Shown here: one piece after another, positions 1-5,268 of the stretch | Layout of the letters: the number at the start of each line of letters is the position of its first letter | Numbering within the stretch: position 1 is the first letter of the stretch | Assembly: GCA_030605745.1 (NCBI GenBank) | Contig: JAUWHT010000055.1 | Location: 1-6,734 of the forward strand | Origin: Pirellulales bacterium | GTDB taxonomy: Bacteria; Planctomycetota; Planctomycetia; Pirellulales; Thermoguttaceae | Length of the DNA: 6,734 nt | Reading direction: 5' to 3' | Notes under the pieces: generated by a model | Told to the model about the DNA's origin: nothing | Database searches by the model: none | The model's input: only the letters and a program-made list of their open reading frames with translations | Program-made: the position numbers and the translations under genes

Positions 1-28
1 CCGGTTCGCCAATTCCGGATTTTTGATC

Positions 29-57
29 TTGACCAGCAGTTTACGGATGACTATATT
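29..57 (+). promoter_or_regulatory. Possible sigma70-like promoter, antisense to the operon
   Basis: TTGACC (29-34) and TATATT (52-57) are spaced by 17 bp on the plus strand in a locally AT-richer patch. No plus-strand gene follows; it would transcribe antisense to the structural genes. A chance match is quite possible. Confidence 0.2.
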
Positions 58-65
58 TCGTTGTG

Positions 66-380
66 CTAGCAGTGATTGCTGACACGCCGGTACTGCGTGA
101 CCGGTCCAAAAAACCGCAAACCTCGCCCGTGCTGAGTATACATGCCGACCCAGGCTTGGGTGCCGGGCACCTTTCGCCAGGTCTGCTTGTCGGGGAAGTA
201 ACCGATCTGGTTCGCATCGCCAACGGCCGCTATTACGCCGGGCGAATTGCCGGCCGGTCCGGTCCGGCATTGTCGCCGGCCGAACGCGGCGGACTCGAAT
301 GCGTACCGCAGCCCGGCCGCGGCCAGGTCGTCGAGCGTCAGGCGATCGGTTTGTTGCGGGAGGTAGTAGAGGAAGGACAT
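66..380 (-). CDS. Small phage protein of unknown function, in the tail-gene region
   Basis: This 104-residue protein starts MSFLYYLPQQ and ends RRVSNHC before a TAG. I do not recognise the family. It has a hydrophobic N-terminus, a Leu/Ala-rich segment (about residues 14-30), and a Gly/Trp-containing middle (GYFPDKQTWRKVPGTQAWVG, about 60-79) that looks like real folded protein. The last 20 residues look less ordered, so the end may be frayed. Its place two genes after the tail tube suggests a small tail assembly or tail-tip role, which is inference from position only. The ATG directly follows a CCACT repeat unit and no Shine-Dalgarno site is visible. The preceding gene's reading frame overlaps its first 43 bases. 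Confidence 0.6.
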   Translation of the reverse strand: MSFLYYLPQQTDRLTLDDLAAAGLRYAFESAAFGRRQCRTGPAGNSPGVIAAVGDANQIGYFPDKQTWRKVPGTQAWVGMYTQHGRGLRFFGPVTQYRRVSNHC

Positions 381-682
381 AGTGGATAGTGATTAGTGGT
401 TAGTGGATAGTGGAGGAAGTAGTGAATAGTCCCGGCATACCGGGAGTGGTCAGTTATCAGAACTCTCCACTCTCCACTCTCCACTACTCCGGGGCGGTCG
501 GCGATTTCGTCCATCAGGGTGCGCAGTGCCGGGCCGCAGTCTGGGACGTTTTCGAGCGCGGCTATTGCCATGCGGTCGTCGTCGCCGATCGCAGCCAGTG
601 CGACTTCGGCTTGGCGGCGGCCGTAGCCCAGGCAGCGTCGCAACACATTGGCGGCGGCGGTAGTGGTGTTGTCTTCGGTCAT
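338..682 (-). CDS. Small helical phage protein (tail-chaperone position) with a repeat-derived C-terminus
   Basis: This 114-residue frame starts MTEDNTTTAA. A clear AGGAG lies 8 nt upstream of the ATG. Residues 1-66 look like a genuine compact helical protein (VLRRCLGYGRRQAEVALAAI, then ALENV and ALRTLMDEIADRPG). From about residue 67 to 101 the sequence is translated heptamer array (VESGEWRV, then IHY and HYPLTT stretches). The last 13 residues are read out of frame across the start of the next gene. The original protein was probably about 66 residues and lost its own stop when the array formed. It directly follows the tail tube gene, where tail assembly chaperones usually sit, but I see no slippery sequence and cannot assign that role from sequence. 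The coding call for the first half is fairly safe. Confidence 0.65.
   Translation of the reverse strand: MTEDNTTTAAANVLRRCLGYGRRQAEVALAAIGDDDRMAIAALENVPDCGPALRTLMDEIADRPGVVESGEWRVLITDHSRYAGTIHYFLHYPLTTNHYPLCPSSTTSRNKPIA
381..486. repeat. Two-armed heptamer array with a nested hairpin
   Basis: On the plus strand, degenerate AGTGGAT/AGTGATT/AGTGGTT/AGTGGAG units run from 381 to 430. A perfect small palindrome CCCGGCATACCGGG follows at 431-444. Then come AGTGGTC, the core TCAGAACT and CTCCACT units to 486. The array is read in frame by the gene ending at 338 and abuts the ATG of the next gene at 380. Confidence 0.85.
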
Positions 683-697
683 GTCTGTTTCTCCTGA

Positions 698-783
698 GGG
701 ATTGGGGGCTCGGGGCTCGGGATTCGGGACTCGGGATTATTGAATGCAACCCTTCCAGTCCCGAGCCCCGAGCCCCGAGTCCC
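698..783. repeat. GGGNNTN-family heptamer array forming a long inverted repeat
   Basis: The left arm on the plus strand is GGGATTG, GGGGCTC, GGGGCTC, GGGATTC, GGGACTC, GGGATTA (698-739). The right arm, in opposite orientation, is at 759-783 (TCCCGAGCCCCGAGCCCC onward). The loop is about 20 nt. As minus-sense RNA, 25 positions can pair with two mismatches and two G-U pairs. It lies between the tail tube gene and the next start, so it could act as a hairpin that protects the 3' end of, or attenuates beyond, the abundant tube message. No clear U run follows, so it is not called as a terminator. Confidence 0.85.
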
Positions 784-795
784 TGTTTTGAGTTA

Positions 796-1671
796 TCACG
801 CGACGACCAACGGCGCATTTGTGCCGTCGTATTTCGGCTCGCAAACGATTGTGGCCTGGGCCGAATCGCTGCCGGACCCGTCGATCGGCGAATCGAAGTA
901 CGCCAGGCCGCCGGTCGCGGTGATTGTCAGGTGTCCGCTCTCGGCGAACGTGCCGCCATCAGCCCGTTTGCGGAACTGGATCGAGGCGGCCCCGCTGGCC
1001 CCGAGCAGTGCCAAACTATCGGCCGACAGGTCGGTTACGGTCACGGTAATTTTCGGCCGGACCTCGCGGATAGTCGCTTCCGTGTCCCAAACGTCGCTGT
1101 CGGCGCCTTCACTCTCGACGGTCAGCCCGAAGTCGATCGAGACGTTGCGGACCTGCGCCAGGGTCTTGCCGCCGACACTGACCGCTCCGAGCGAGTACCG
1201 TGCAACCGTGCCGGAGAAGGCGACAAGCGCCTGAGCGACGGCAATCACGATCGGATCATTCTCGCCGTCGTAGGTGACGATTGCCTCGTAAGACAACTGG
1301 GCGTTGCCCTGGTGGTCGCAAGAGAGTGTGCGTGGGACCAGGATACCGTGTTGCAGTGTGTACTTGCGGTGCACCGAACCAGATGCGAACGTTCCGCCGG
1401 CTGCCCGTTTCTGGGCGAACAGGAGCACGTCGGTTCCGTCGATGTTCATTCCCATCGTTCCGCAGGCCGATAGCGCGGCGGCAACTTCGAGGGTGGTGAA
1501 TTGGGCTTGCGGCTTTTGGGCCGTGATCGACTGGAACCGCGGCGCGACTTCGCCGCTGGAGATCTCCCCCTGCACTTCGGTGCCCGTGTTAAGTGCCTGC
1601 TGGGTAATCCCGTGCAGCAATGTGCCGCCGATATCGACGGCGTAGATGGTGTAGGTGGCGGTAACGGCCAT
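796..1671 (-). CDS. Major tail tube-like protein with two tandem homologous domains
   Basis: This 291-residue, Thr/Gly/Ala-rich, beta-type protein probably forms the phage tail tube. It is an obvious internal duplication. Residues 7-144 and 159-291 align end to end: YTIYAVDIGG with YSLGAVSVGG, FAQKRAAGGTFASG with FRKRADGGTFAESG, and TYDGENDPIVIA with KYDGTNAPLVVA. Tail tube proteins have a beta-sandwich core that stacks as hexameric rings. A two-domain copy would be expected to form trimers with pseudo-sixfold symmetry, as known for the T5 tube protein pb6. The start is supported by GGAGAA 5 nt upstream. The gene ends in tandem stops TGA TAA, followed by a long GC-rich inverted repeat. The tube assignment is inferred from size, composition, duplication and position. 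The duplication itself is seen directly. Confidence 0.75.
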   Translation of the reverse strand: MAVTATYTIYAVDIGGTLLHGITQQALNTGTEVQGEISSGEVAPRFQSITAQKPQAQFTTLEVAAALSACGTMGMNIDGTDVLLFAQKRAAGGTFASGSVHRKYTLQHGILVPRTLSCDHQGNAQLSYEAIVTYDGENDPIVIAVAQALVAFSGTVARYSLGAVSVGGKTLAQVRNVSIDFGLTVESEGADSDVWDTEATIREVRPKITVTVTDLSADSLALLGASGAASIQFRKRADGGTFAESGHLTITATGGLAYFDSPIDGSGSDSAQATIVCEPKYDGTNAPLVVA

Positions 1672-1682
1672 GGTAGTTCTCC

Positions 1683-1760
1683 AGTGGTCAGGGGAGAGTG
1701 GATAGTGGATAGTGGATAGTGGTCAGAAAACTCTCCACTCTCCACTCTCCACTCTCCACT
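1683..1760. repeat. Two-armed AGTGGNN/CTCCACT heptamer array
   Basis: The left arm has AGTGGTC, AGGGGAG, three AGTGGAT and AGTGGTC (1683-1724). The core is AGAAAA (1725-1730). The right arm is CTCTCCACT extended to four CTCCACT units (to 1760). It fills the gap between the neck-protein gene and the tail tube gene, and the tube gene's Shine-Dalgarno site lies at its left end. Confidence 0.9.
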
Positions 1761-1764
1761 TTGT

Positions 1765-2286
1765 CTAGCCTATTCGTTCTGTAGTGGTACCTTGCACTCG
1801 GCGGAGTCGGTAATCCATGTACTTTTCATGGACTTGGATCAGTTTTTTGATTTCTGCCGGCGAGACGCGCGTCAACTCGTCGGCCATGTTGATTTTGCTC
1901 TTGGGGTGCCGCAAGTTGGCCTTCTGCGCCCGACTTAGTGCAACCCGGACACCCTTGCTGGTAGCGGAAATTCTGGCCTGTCTGGCCATGCTGCGCAATT
2001 CGCCGCTGTAAACCAGCGGCAGGCGATGGTGCTTTTTGCGATGCTTTTGACCGGTGTAACTGGCCCAAAACCCTTTCGGGTGCGGATTGCCTGACTGGCC
2101 CTTCCGCGGTGCGTAGTTGTATTCTCTAGCCCCTGCGCGGGTAAAATGCTTCGGCCGCAAGTGCTTGTGCCAGTACTTGCCGACCGCTTCCCAGGCGTCC
2201 TTTTTGATCCGGTTGAACGTCCGCTTTCGCAGGTTCACCGATCCGGGCACGGCGCCTTCGTATCTCACTTTGAAATAGAGGAGCAT
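1765..2286 (-). CDS. Basic neck / tail-completion-like protein
   Basis: This 173-residue protein is very rich in Lys, Arg and His. The N-terminal part (about 20-50) is helical with KKDAWEAVGKYWHKHLRPKHF, as in phage neck proteins that have a helix followed by beta strands. A central YSGELRSMARQARISATSKG (about 93-112) resembles the 'G-L-x-x-S, then strand' pattern of HK97 gp10-like and minor-tail/virion morphogenesis proteins. The C-terminus (MADELTRVSPAEIKKL, about 134-149) resembles the closing helix of that group. Its place just before the tail tube gene fits a head-tail joining or tail completion role. The ATG follows a CCACTA repeat end and shows no Shine-Dalgarno site; a GTG a few codons inside is an alternative start. 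The exact family is uncertain. Confidence 0.65.
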   Translation of the reverse strand: MLLYFKVRYEGAVPGSVNLRKRTFNRIKKDAWEAVGKYWHKHLRPKHFTRAGAREYNYAPRKGQSGNPHPKGFWASYTGQKHRKKHHRLPLVYSGELRSMARQARISATSKGVRVALSRAQKANLRHPKSKINMADELTRVSPAEIKKLIQVHEKYMDYRLRRVQGTTTERIG

Positions 2287-2287
2287 T

Positions 2288-2363
2288 AGTGGATAGTGGA
2301 TAGTGGATAGTGGATAGTGAAGAGTAGTCGGTGGTCAGAACTATCCACTCTCCACTCTCCACT
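2288..2363. repeat. Two-armed heptamer array
   Basis: Four perfect AGTGGAT units (2288-2315), AGTGAAG, then degenerate units to GGTGGTC. The core AGAA is at 2337-2340, followed by CTATCCACT and two CTCCACT units. It lies between the terminator-like gene's stop and the neck gene's ATG, one base from the latter. Confidence 0.9.
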
Positions 2364-2366
2364 TTC

Positions 2367-2903
2367 TTAGCTGCTCCATTGGATGCCGATCTCCACTCCC
2401 TGCCAGACGCCCTCAGTAGGCGCGCTGTTCGGGTGTGCCCAATACGGGCCGTTGTCGAGTGTGATTTGGTTGAAGGCCAGGTAGCCGGGCTGGCCGGCCA
2501 GCTCGCACAGGTCGTCGAGGATCTGGCCGATTGCGTTCTTGAATTGCAGGTTGGCGTCTGAGGAGGGTTCGTCGCCGCACGATTCGGGCGCATCCTGGTA
2601 CAGCCGTAGCTTGAGTTGACCGGACGAAGCGAACGAAAAATCTCCGCCGGCCGCGTCGAGCGTTCGGGAAAAGCCGTTTTCCTCGCCGGTGTAAACCACC
2701 GCATACGGCCGGTAGGCCTGCAACTCGGCCAGCGTGAACACGTCGGCATGATTGGCCGGTGCCGGCAGGCCCTCGTGGTGGATTCGCTCTAGGGCCTCGG
2801 CCTGGTCGGCCGCCCCGGCCCAGGTGCGAAACGCATCGCAATCGGCCAGCATGGTCCGCAGGTGTTCCTGGGCCAGACTAATCGAGCCGGCGGGCGCCGT
2901 CAT
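2367..2903 (-). CDS. Tail terminator / head-tail connector-like protein
   Basis: This 178-residue acidic protein starts MTAPAGSISL and ends GVEIGIQWSS. An N-terminal helical part (LAQEHLRTMLADCDAFRTW, about 10-28) is followed by strands (YRPYAVVYTG, then SSGQLKLRLYQ, about 64-102), a helix (FKNAIGQILDDLCELA, about 121-136), and closing strands ending in IGIQW. This alternation, the length, and the position between the capsid and tube genes resemble phage tail terminator proteins, which cap the tube and join it to the head. The assignment comes from fold-like pattern and place only. GGAGA lies 7 nt upstream inside the preceding gene, and the start codon overlaps that gene's stop (ATGA), so the two are probably translationally coupled. 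This is the only junction in the window without a repeat array. Confidence 0.65.
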   Translation of the reverse strand: MTAPAGSISLAQEHLRTMLADCDAFRTWAGAADQAEALERIHHEGLPAPANHADVFTLAELQAYRPYAVVYTGEENGFSRTLDAAGGDFSFASSGQLKLRLYQDAPESCGDEPSSDANLQFKNAIGQILDDLCELAGQPGYLAFNQITLDNGPYWAHPNSAPTEGVWQGVEIGIQWSS

Positions 2904-3091
2904 GGCGTTATCTCCAGTCGATGCACACGGGACTCACAACGGCTGAGCCCGTCCTCGACGTGCTTCACCCGTGCGGTAAGCTGCCCGGCCCAGTAAAACA
3001 TCGTACCGGTCTGCAACAGCAGCCCGGCCACGACCGTCGCGGCCACACCCCACAAGTGCCTTTTGATGCCGTTGGTTTCGGATGCAGTCAT
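2900..3091 (-). CDS. Small single-pass membrane protein with a short coiled coil
   Basis: This 63-residue protein has a polar N-terminus with a basic cluster (KRH, residues 10-12), one hydrophobic segment (about 13-37, LWGVAATVVAGLLL onward), and a charged C-terminal tail with heptad-like hydrophobic spacing (ARVKHVEDGL, then CESRVHRLE, about 40-60). The positive-inside rule predicts the N-terminus in the cytoplasm and the coiled coil outside. The shape resembles small phage lysis accessories (holin-like, spanin-like or XhlA-like), but I do not recognise the family. It is unusual inside the head-tail joining block. Its stop codon overlaps the next start by 4 nt, which ties it to that gene in one transcript. 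A (GAAAGCT)5 array ends just upstream of the ATG; no strong Shine-Dalgarno site is seen. Confidence 0.6.
   Translation of the reverse strand: MTASETNGIKRHLWGVAATVVAGLLLQTGTMFYWAGQLTARVKHVEDGLSRCESRVHRLEITP
2911..2915 (-). promoter_or_regulatory. Ribosome binding site within the membrane protein gene
   Basis: GGAGA on the minus strand, 7 nt before the ATG of the terminator-like gene and inside the end of the preceding gene. With the ATGA overlap it indicates coupled translation. Confidence 0.6.
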
Positions 3092-3099
3092 GGTGTTAC

Positions 3100-3206
3100 A
3101 GCTTTCAGCTTTCAGCTTTCAGCTTTCAGCTTTCAAGGTGGCAATGAATTGCCACCCCCTCGCTCTCCACTATCCACTCTCCACTACTCTCTCTCCACTC
3201 TCCACT
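3100..3206. repeat. Chimeric array: AGCTTTC arm, hairpin core, CCACT arm
   Basis: Five perfect AGCTTTC units (3100-3134) are followed by a perfect 8-bp hairpin, GGTGGCAA / TTGCCACC with TGAA loop (3137-3156). Then come CTCCACT, ATCCACT and CTCTCTC-type units to 3206. The left arm belongs to a different repeat family from the right arm, and the hairpin replaces the usual AGAA core. Confidence 0.88.
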
Positions 3207-3606
3207 AACTCCTCCGGTACCCCGGCCGGCTGTGCTCGGCGGAGCCGCGGCGGACCAGCCGGACGCAAGCGAAATTCTCGCTCACAGCTTCGATCGATTC
3301 GACGGAGTACTCGACCGGGCCGCGTCCTTCGTCAGTCGTGAACGTCCCGCCCATCGATGGCGGCTCGAGCCAGAACGGCAGCCCCGCTTGGCGCGGGATC
3401 TTCGCCTCGCGGACCCTGCGGATCGTGCGACCTTCTTCAGCCGGGTCCTCCTCAGTCCGCTCGGCGCCGAGGATCGCGCGGAAATGTCCGCCCGGCTGGC
3501 CGTCCGGCCGGGTATAGTCGATCCCACCGTCCAGCCCGCCGTGTCCGAGCTGCTCGATCAACAGCGGCACACCGACCGCGGCGTATAAATCACCGAACCG
3601 GGACAT
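3205..3606 (-). CDS. Head-tail stopper / attachment-like protein
   Basis: This 133-residue protein starts MSRFGDLYAAVG. After an N-terminal 'fGdlyaavG' segment come strands around HFRAILGAERTEE (about 41-53), RVREAKIPRQ (about 64-73), MGGTFTTDEG (about 85-94), and a closing VEYSVESIEA plus ACVRLVRRGS (about 98-122). A small beta-barrel pattern ending in a 'v-r-L-v-R' strand, coming just after the capsid gene, resembles phage head-tail joining or stopper proteins (lambda gpFII-like). The frame stays open upstream to 3915, but those residues are array peptide and antisense of the capsid gene. I therefore chose the first Met after the array, although it lacks a Shine-Dalgarno site. The TAG stop shares its last two bases with the first repeat unit of the downstream array. 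Confidence 0.65.
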   Translation of the reverse strand: MSRFGDLYAAVGVPLLIEQLGHGGLDGGIDYTRPDGQPGGHFRAILGAERTEEDPAEEGRTIRRVREAKIPRQAGLPFWLEPPSMGGTFTTDEGRGPVEYSVESIEAVSENFACVRLVRRGSAEHSRPGYRRS

Positions 3607-3617
3607 GGTTAGGGGCC

Positions 3618-3674
3618 AGTGGAGAGTGGTCAGTGGAGAGTGGTCAGAAAACTCTCCACTCTCCACTCTCCACT
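3618..3674. repeat. Two-armed heptamer array
   Basis: Alternating AGTGGAG, AGTGGTC, AGTGGAG, AGTGGTC (3618-3645), core AGAAAA (3646-3651), then CTCTCCACT and two CTCCACT units. It separates the capsid gene's stop (6 nt away) from the stopper gene's ATG. Confidence 0.9.
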
Positions 3675-3680
3675 TCTTCC

Positions 3681-4655
3681 TTAAATGGTAGTGACGTTCG
3701 TGAACAGGTGAGCTGCCTCGACGTACAGGACCAACTCGTCGACGTCGTGGCGGACGCGAATGATGTCGCTGCGGGCCGTTTCGTCGCGGTAACTTTCGAT
3801 CGTGCCGCCGACTTGCGAGCCGTCCTCGCTCCAGTGGAACGTTCGTCCGACGCACGGCTCCCGCACATCGTTGGTACGGGCGACCTGCGCCAGCATGGCG
3901 TACTCGTCCGACCACAGCGGCGCCAGGCTGACCGATTGGCCTTCATTGGCCGTGTTCTTGGCCGAGCCGGCGACGATGATCTCGTCGAGATCGAAGGCCT
4001 GGGCCAGTGCGGCGGCGGTGATGGCGCCCGCGCGGACGTCCATGAACCCCTGGTACTTCACGCGGTCGATGATCTGATCGCAGTTCCGCAGGTTGCGGAA
4101 CACTTTGCGGTTGATAATCAGCGCGTTCGGCCAGAGCCCACTGGCGGCCCAGATGGCCTTGGCGGCCGTGTCAACGTCGGTCAACGGCACGGCGTTGGTG
4201 GCATCGTCCCATTCGTGGGTGATGTCGGTCTTGTGCGAGGCCCAGGTGGTCGCATTGAACAGCAGCGCGGCGGCCCGAATCTCGGCGTTCCGCAGCACCG
4301 CATCGTAGGCCCGCGCGGCGGACACCTGCTCGGCGTCGAAGTACTCGGCGTACATCTTCGCTTCGCGGTCGTCGACCGGCTCCTCGGTGCCGTGCTCTTC
4401 GCAGTCGAAGCTGGCCGAGGTGAACGTGAAGTTCCCGCGGCTGTAGCCGCTGCCGGGTGCACGCTTGGTGTCCCGGGTTTGCAGAAGCTGCTCGATCGGG
4501 ATTTTGCCGAACTTGCCCGATTGTTTGGCGACTTCGAGCACGGGGAGCACTCGCCCGGCGATGAACCCGCGGCGATCTTGCTCCAGGTCAAACTCGGTGA
4601 AGCTGCCGGCCAGGTCGGGCCGCAGTGTTGCGAGGGAAGTGGAAGGACTTGGCAT
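3681..4655 (-). CDS. Major capsid protein (HK97-fold type)
   Basis: This 324-residue protein is the probable main shell subunit. The N-terminal arm (1-75) runs from MPSPSTSLATLRPDL through GRVLPVLEVA to a KIPIEQLLQTRDT segment. A long helix (about 96-133, acidic then Ala-rich) is followed by a P-domain-like block with GLWPNALIINRKVFRNL (173-189). The C-terminal part has SDEYAMLAQVARTND (249-263), SYRDETARSDIIRV (288-301) and a closing ELVLYVEAAHLFTN. The 'P-N-x-L-I-I-x-x-x-V-F-x-x-L' block and the 'v..a.l..n' ending are typical of HK97-fold capsid proteins. Position after the protease/scaffold and cement genes agrees. AGGAGG, 7 nt before the ATG, is the strongest ribosome binding site in the window, as expected for the most abundant protein. 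There is no large cleaved delta domain; the separate scaffold would serve instead. Confidence 0.85.
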   Translation of the reverse strand: MPSPSTSLATLRPDLAGSFTEFDLEQDRRGFIAGRVLPVLEVAKQSGKFGKIPIEQLLQTRDTKRAPGSGYSRGNFTFTSASFDCEEHGTEEPVDDREAKMYAEYFDAEQVSAARAYDAVLRNAEIRAAALLFNATTWASHKTDITHEWDDATNAVPLTDVDTAAKAIWAASGLWPNALIINRKVFRNLRNCDQIIDRVKYQGFMDVRAGAITAAALAQAFDLDEIIVAGSAKNTANEGQSVSLAPLWSDEYAMLAQVARTNDVREPCVGRTFHWSEDGSQVGGTIESYRDETARSDIIRVRHDVDELVLYVEAAHLFTNVTTI

Positions 4656-4662
4656 GTTAGTG

Positions 4663-4668
4663 CCTCCT
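4663..4668 (-). promoter_or_regulatory. Strong ribosome binding site of the capsid gene
   Basis: Full AGGAGG on the minus strand, 7 nt before the capsid ATG. It is the best match to the anti-Shine-Dalgarno sequence in the window and sits between the end of the repeat array and the gene, so this array has not displaced the site. Confidence 0.75.
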
Positions 4669-4674
4669 GTGGTT

Positions 4675-4815
4675 AGTGGTCAGTGGATAGTGGTCAGTGG
4701 ATAGTGGTTAGTGGTCAGTGAATAGTGGTTAGTGGATAGTGGTTAGTTGATAGTGGTCAGAAAACTCTCCACTCTCCACTACTCTCTCTCCACTTTCCAC
4801 TACTCTCTCTCCACT
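4675..4815. repeat. Longest two-armed heptamer array
   Basis: Twelve consecutive units (4675-4758) are AGTGGTC, AGTGGAT and AGTGGTT, with two variants AGTGAAT and AGTTGAT. The core is AGAAAA (4759-4764). The right arm has CTCCACT units broken by CTCTCTC expansions (to 4815). It lies between the cement and capsid genes. The cement gene's TAG uses bases of the last unit. Confidence 0.9.
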
Positions 4816-5200
4816 AAGCGGCCGGAATGGCCGTGTCTCCGTGTGAGTTGCGCAGGACCTCGATGACGTCGCCGTCGGCGGTGGCCGCTTCCAGAGCGGT
4901 GCCGACGAGGAACGAAGTCTCGGCGGCAGTGTCCTGCACTTTGCCGTCGGCCTCGGTATAGACTGCGGCGCCGACTGCAAGGGCCTCGACGGCCAGCATT
5001 TTGCAGGTGCCCTGCGCGGTCCGCAGGCGAACTGCGATCACGTCGCCGTCGGCGAACGCCTCCTGCTCAGCAGTGCCGAGTTCCTTGTCGGCCAGGCCGG
5101 CCACGGCCAGCTTGCCGGCGGTGAGTTTCACGCGGGCGTAAAGCGGGATCGCCGCGCCGGCAGTGAACGTTTTGCAGGCAGTTTCAACGTATTGACTCAT
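4814..5200 (-). CDS. Capsid cement/decoration protein (DUF2190-like)
   Basis: This 128-residue protein starts MSQYVETACKTFTAGAAIPL. It is rich in Ala, Gly, Val, Asp and Thr. It has two similar beta segments: GAAIPLYARVKLTAGKLAVA with LGTAEQEAFADGDVIAVRLR, then VGAAVYTEADGKVQDTA with VGTALEAATADGDVIEVLRN. This arrangement, with 'G-d-v-I-x-V-x-L' closures, is that of the DUF2190/phage cement family, which binds the outside of capsids to stabilise them. The location between protease and major capsid protein is typical. GGAGA, 4 nt before the ATG, fixes the start. The upstream in-frame ATG at 5254 would add 18 residues of array peptide and is rejected. The TAG stop is fused to the first repeat unit of the next array. 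Confidence 0.8.
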   Translation of the reverse strand: MSQYVETACKTFTAGAAIPLYARVKLTAGKLAVAGLADKELGTAEQEAFADGDVIAVRLRTAQGTCKMLAVEALAVGAAVYTEADGKVQDTAAETSFLVGTALEAATADGDVIEVLRNSHGDTAIPAA

Positions 5201-5204
5201 GTCG

Positions 5205-5209
5205 TCTCC
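5205..5209 (-). promoter_or_regulatory. Ribosome binding site that fixes the cement protein start
   Basis: GGAGA on the minus strand, 4 nt before the ATG at 5200. It supports this start over the upstream in-frame ATG at 5254, whose leader would be translated repeat. Confidence 0.65.
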
Positions 5210-5215
5210 AAAATA

Positions 5216-5268
5216 GGGGTTAGGGATTGGGGATTGGGGATTAGAACTATCCACTATCCACTATCCAC
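5216..5268. repeat. Chimeric array: GGGATTG arm with ATCCACT arm
   Basis: The left arm is GGGGTTA, GGGATTG, GGGATTG, GGGATTA (5216-5243). The core AGAA(CT) is shared with other arrays. The right arm is CTATCCACT plus further ATCCACT units to 5268. It joins the G-rich repeat family to the CCACT family. The protease stop TAA overlaps the first unit by one base. Confidence 0.88.

Noticed and set aside
381..486. CRISPR-like array
   Set aside because: Units are 7 bp, tandem without spacers and degenerate, and no cas genes are present.
338..682. Programmed frameshift in a tail assembly chaperone pair
   Set aside because: Position fits, but no slippery heptanucleotide is visible and the overlap with the next gene is explained by the repeat array removing the original stop.
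698..783. Intrinsic transcription terminator
   Set aside because: The stem is strong, but no U-rich run follows it on the sense strand and further operon genes lie downstream.
2126..2749. Minus-strand frame of 207 codons overlapping two genes
   Set aside because: It crosses the array and two better-supported genes in another frame, and its product is Arg/Ser/Thr-rich with repeat peptide in the middle.
2921..3208. Plus-strand frame with FQLSAFS-type repeats
   Set aside because: The repeated peptide is just the AGCTTTC heptamer read in frame, opposite a supported membrane protein gene.
3607..3915. Upstream extension of the stopper gene frame
   Set aside because: The extra residues are translated repeat (WRVESGEF, then TTLHWPLT) and antisense-frame capsid sequence, not protein-like.
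3357..4676. Long plus-strand open frame (439 codons) opposite the capsid gene
   Set aside because: It is antisense to a well-supported capsid gene, its product is low-complexity Arg/Gly/Ala/Val-rich, it begins inside another gene and it has no family resemblance. Long antisense frames are common in GC-rich coding DNA.
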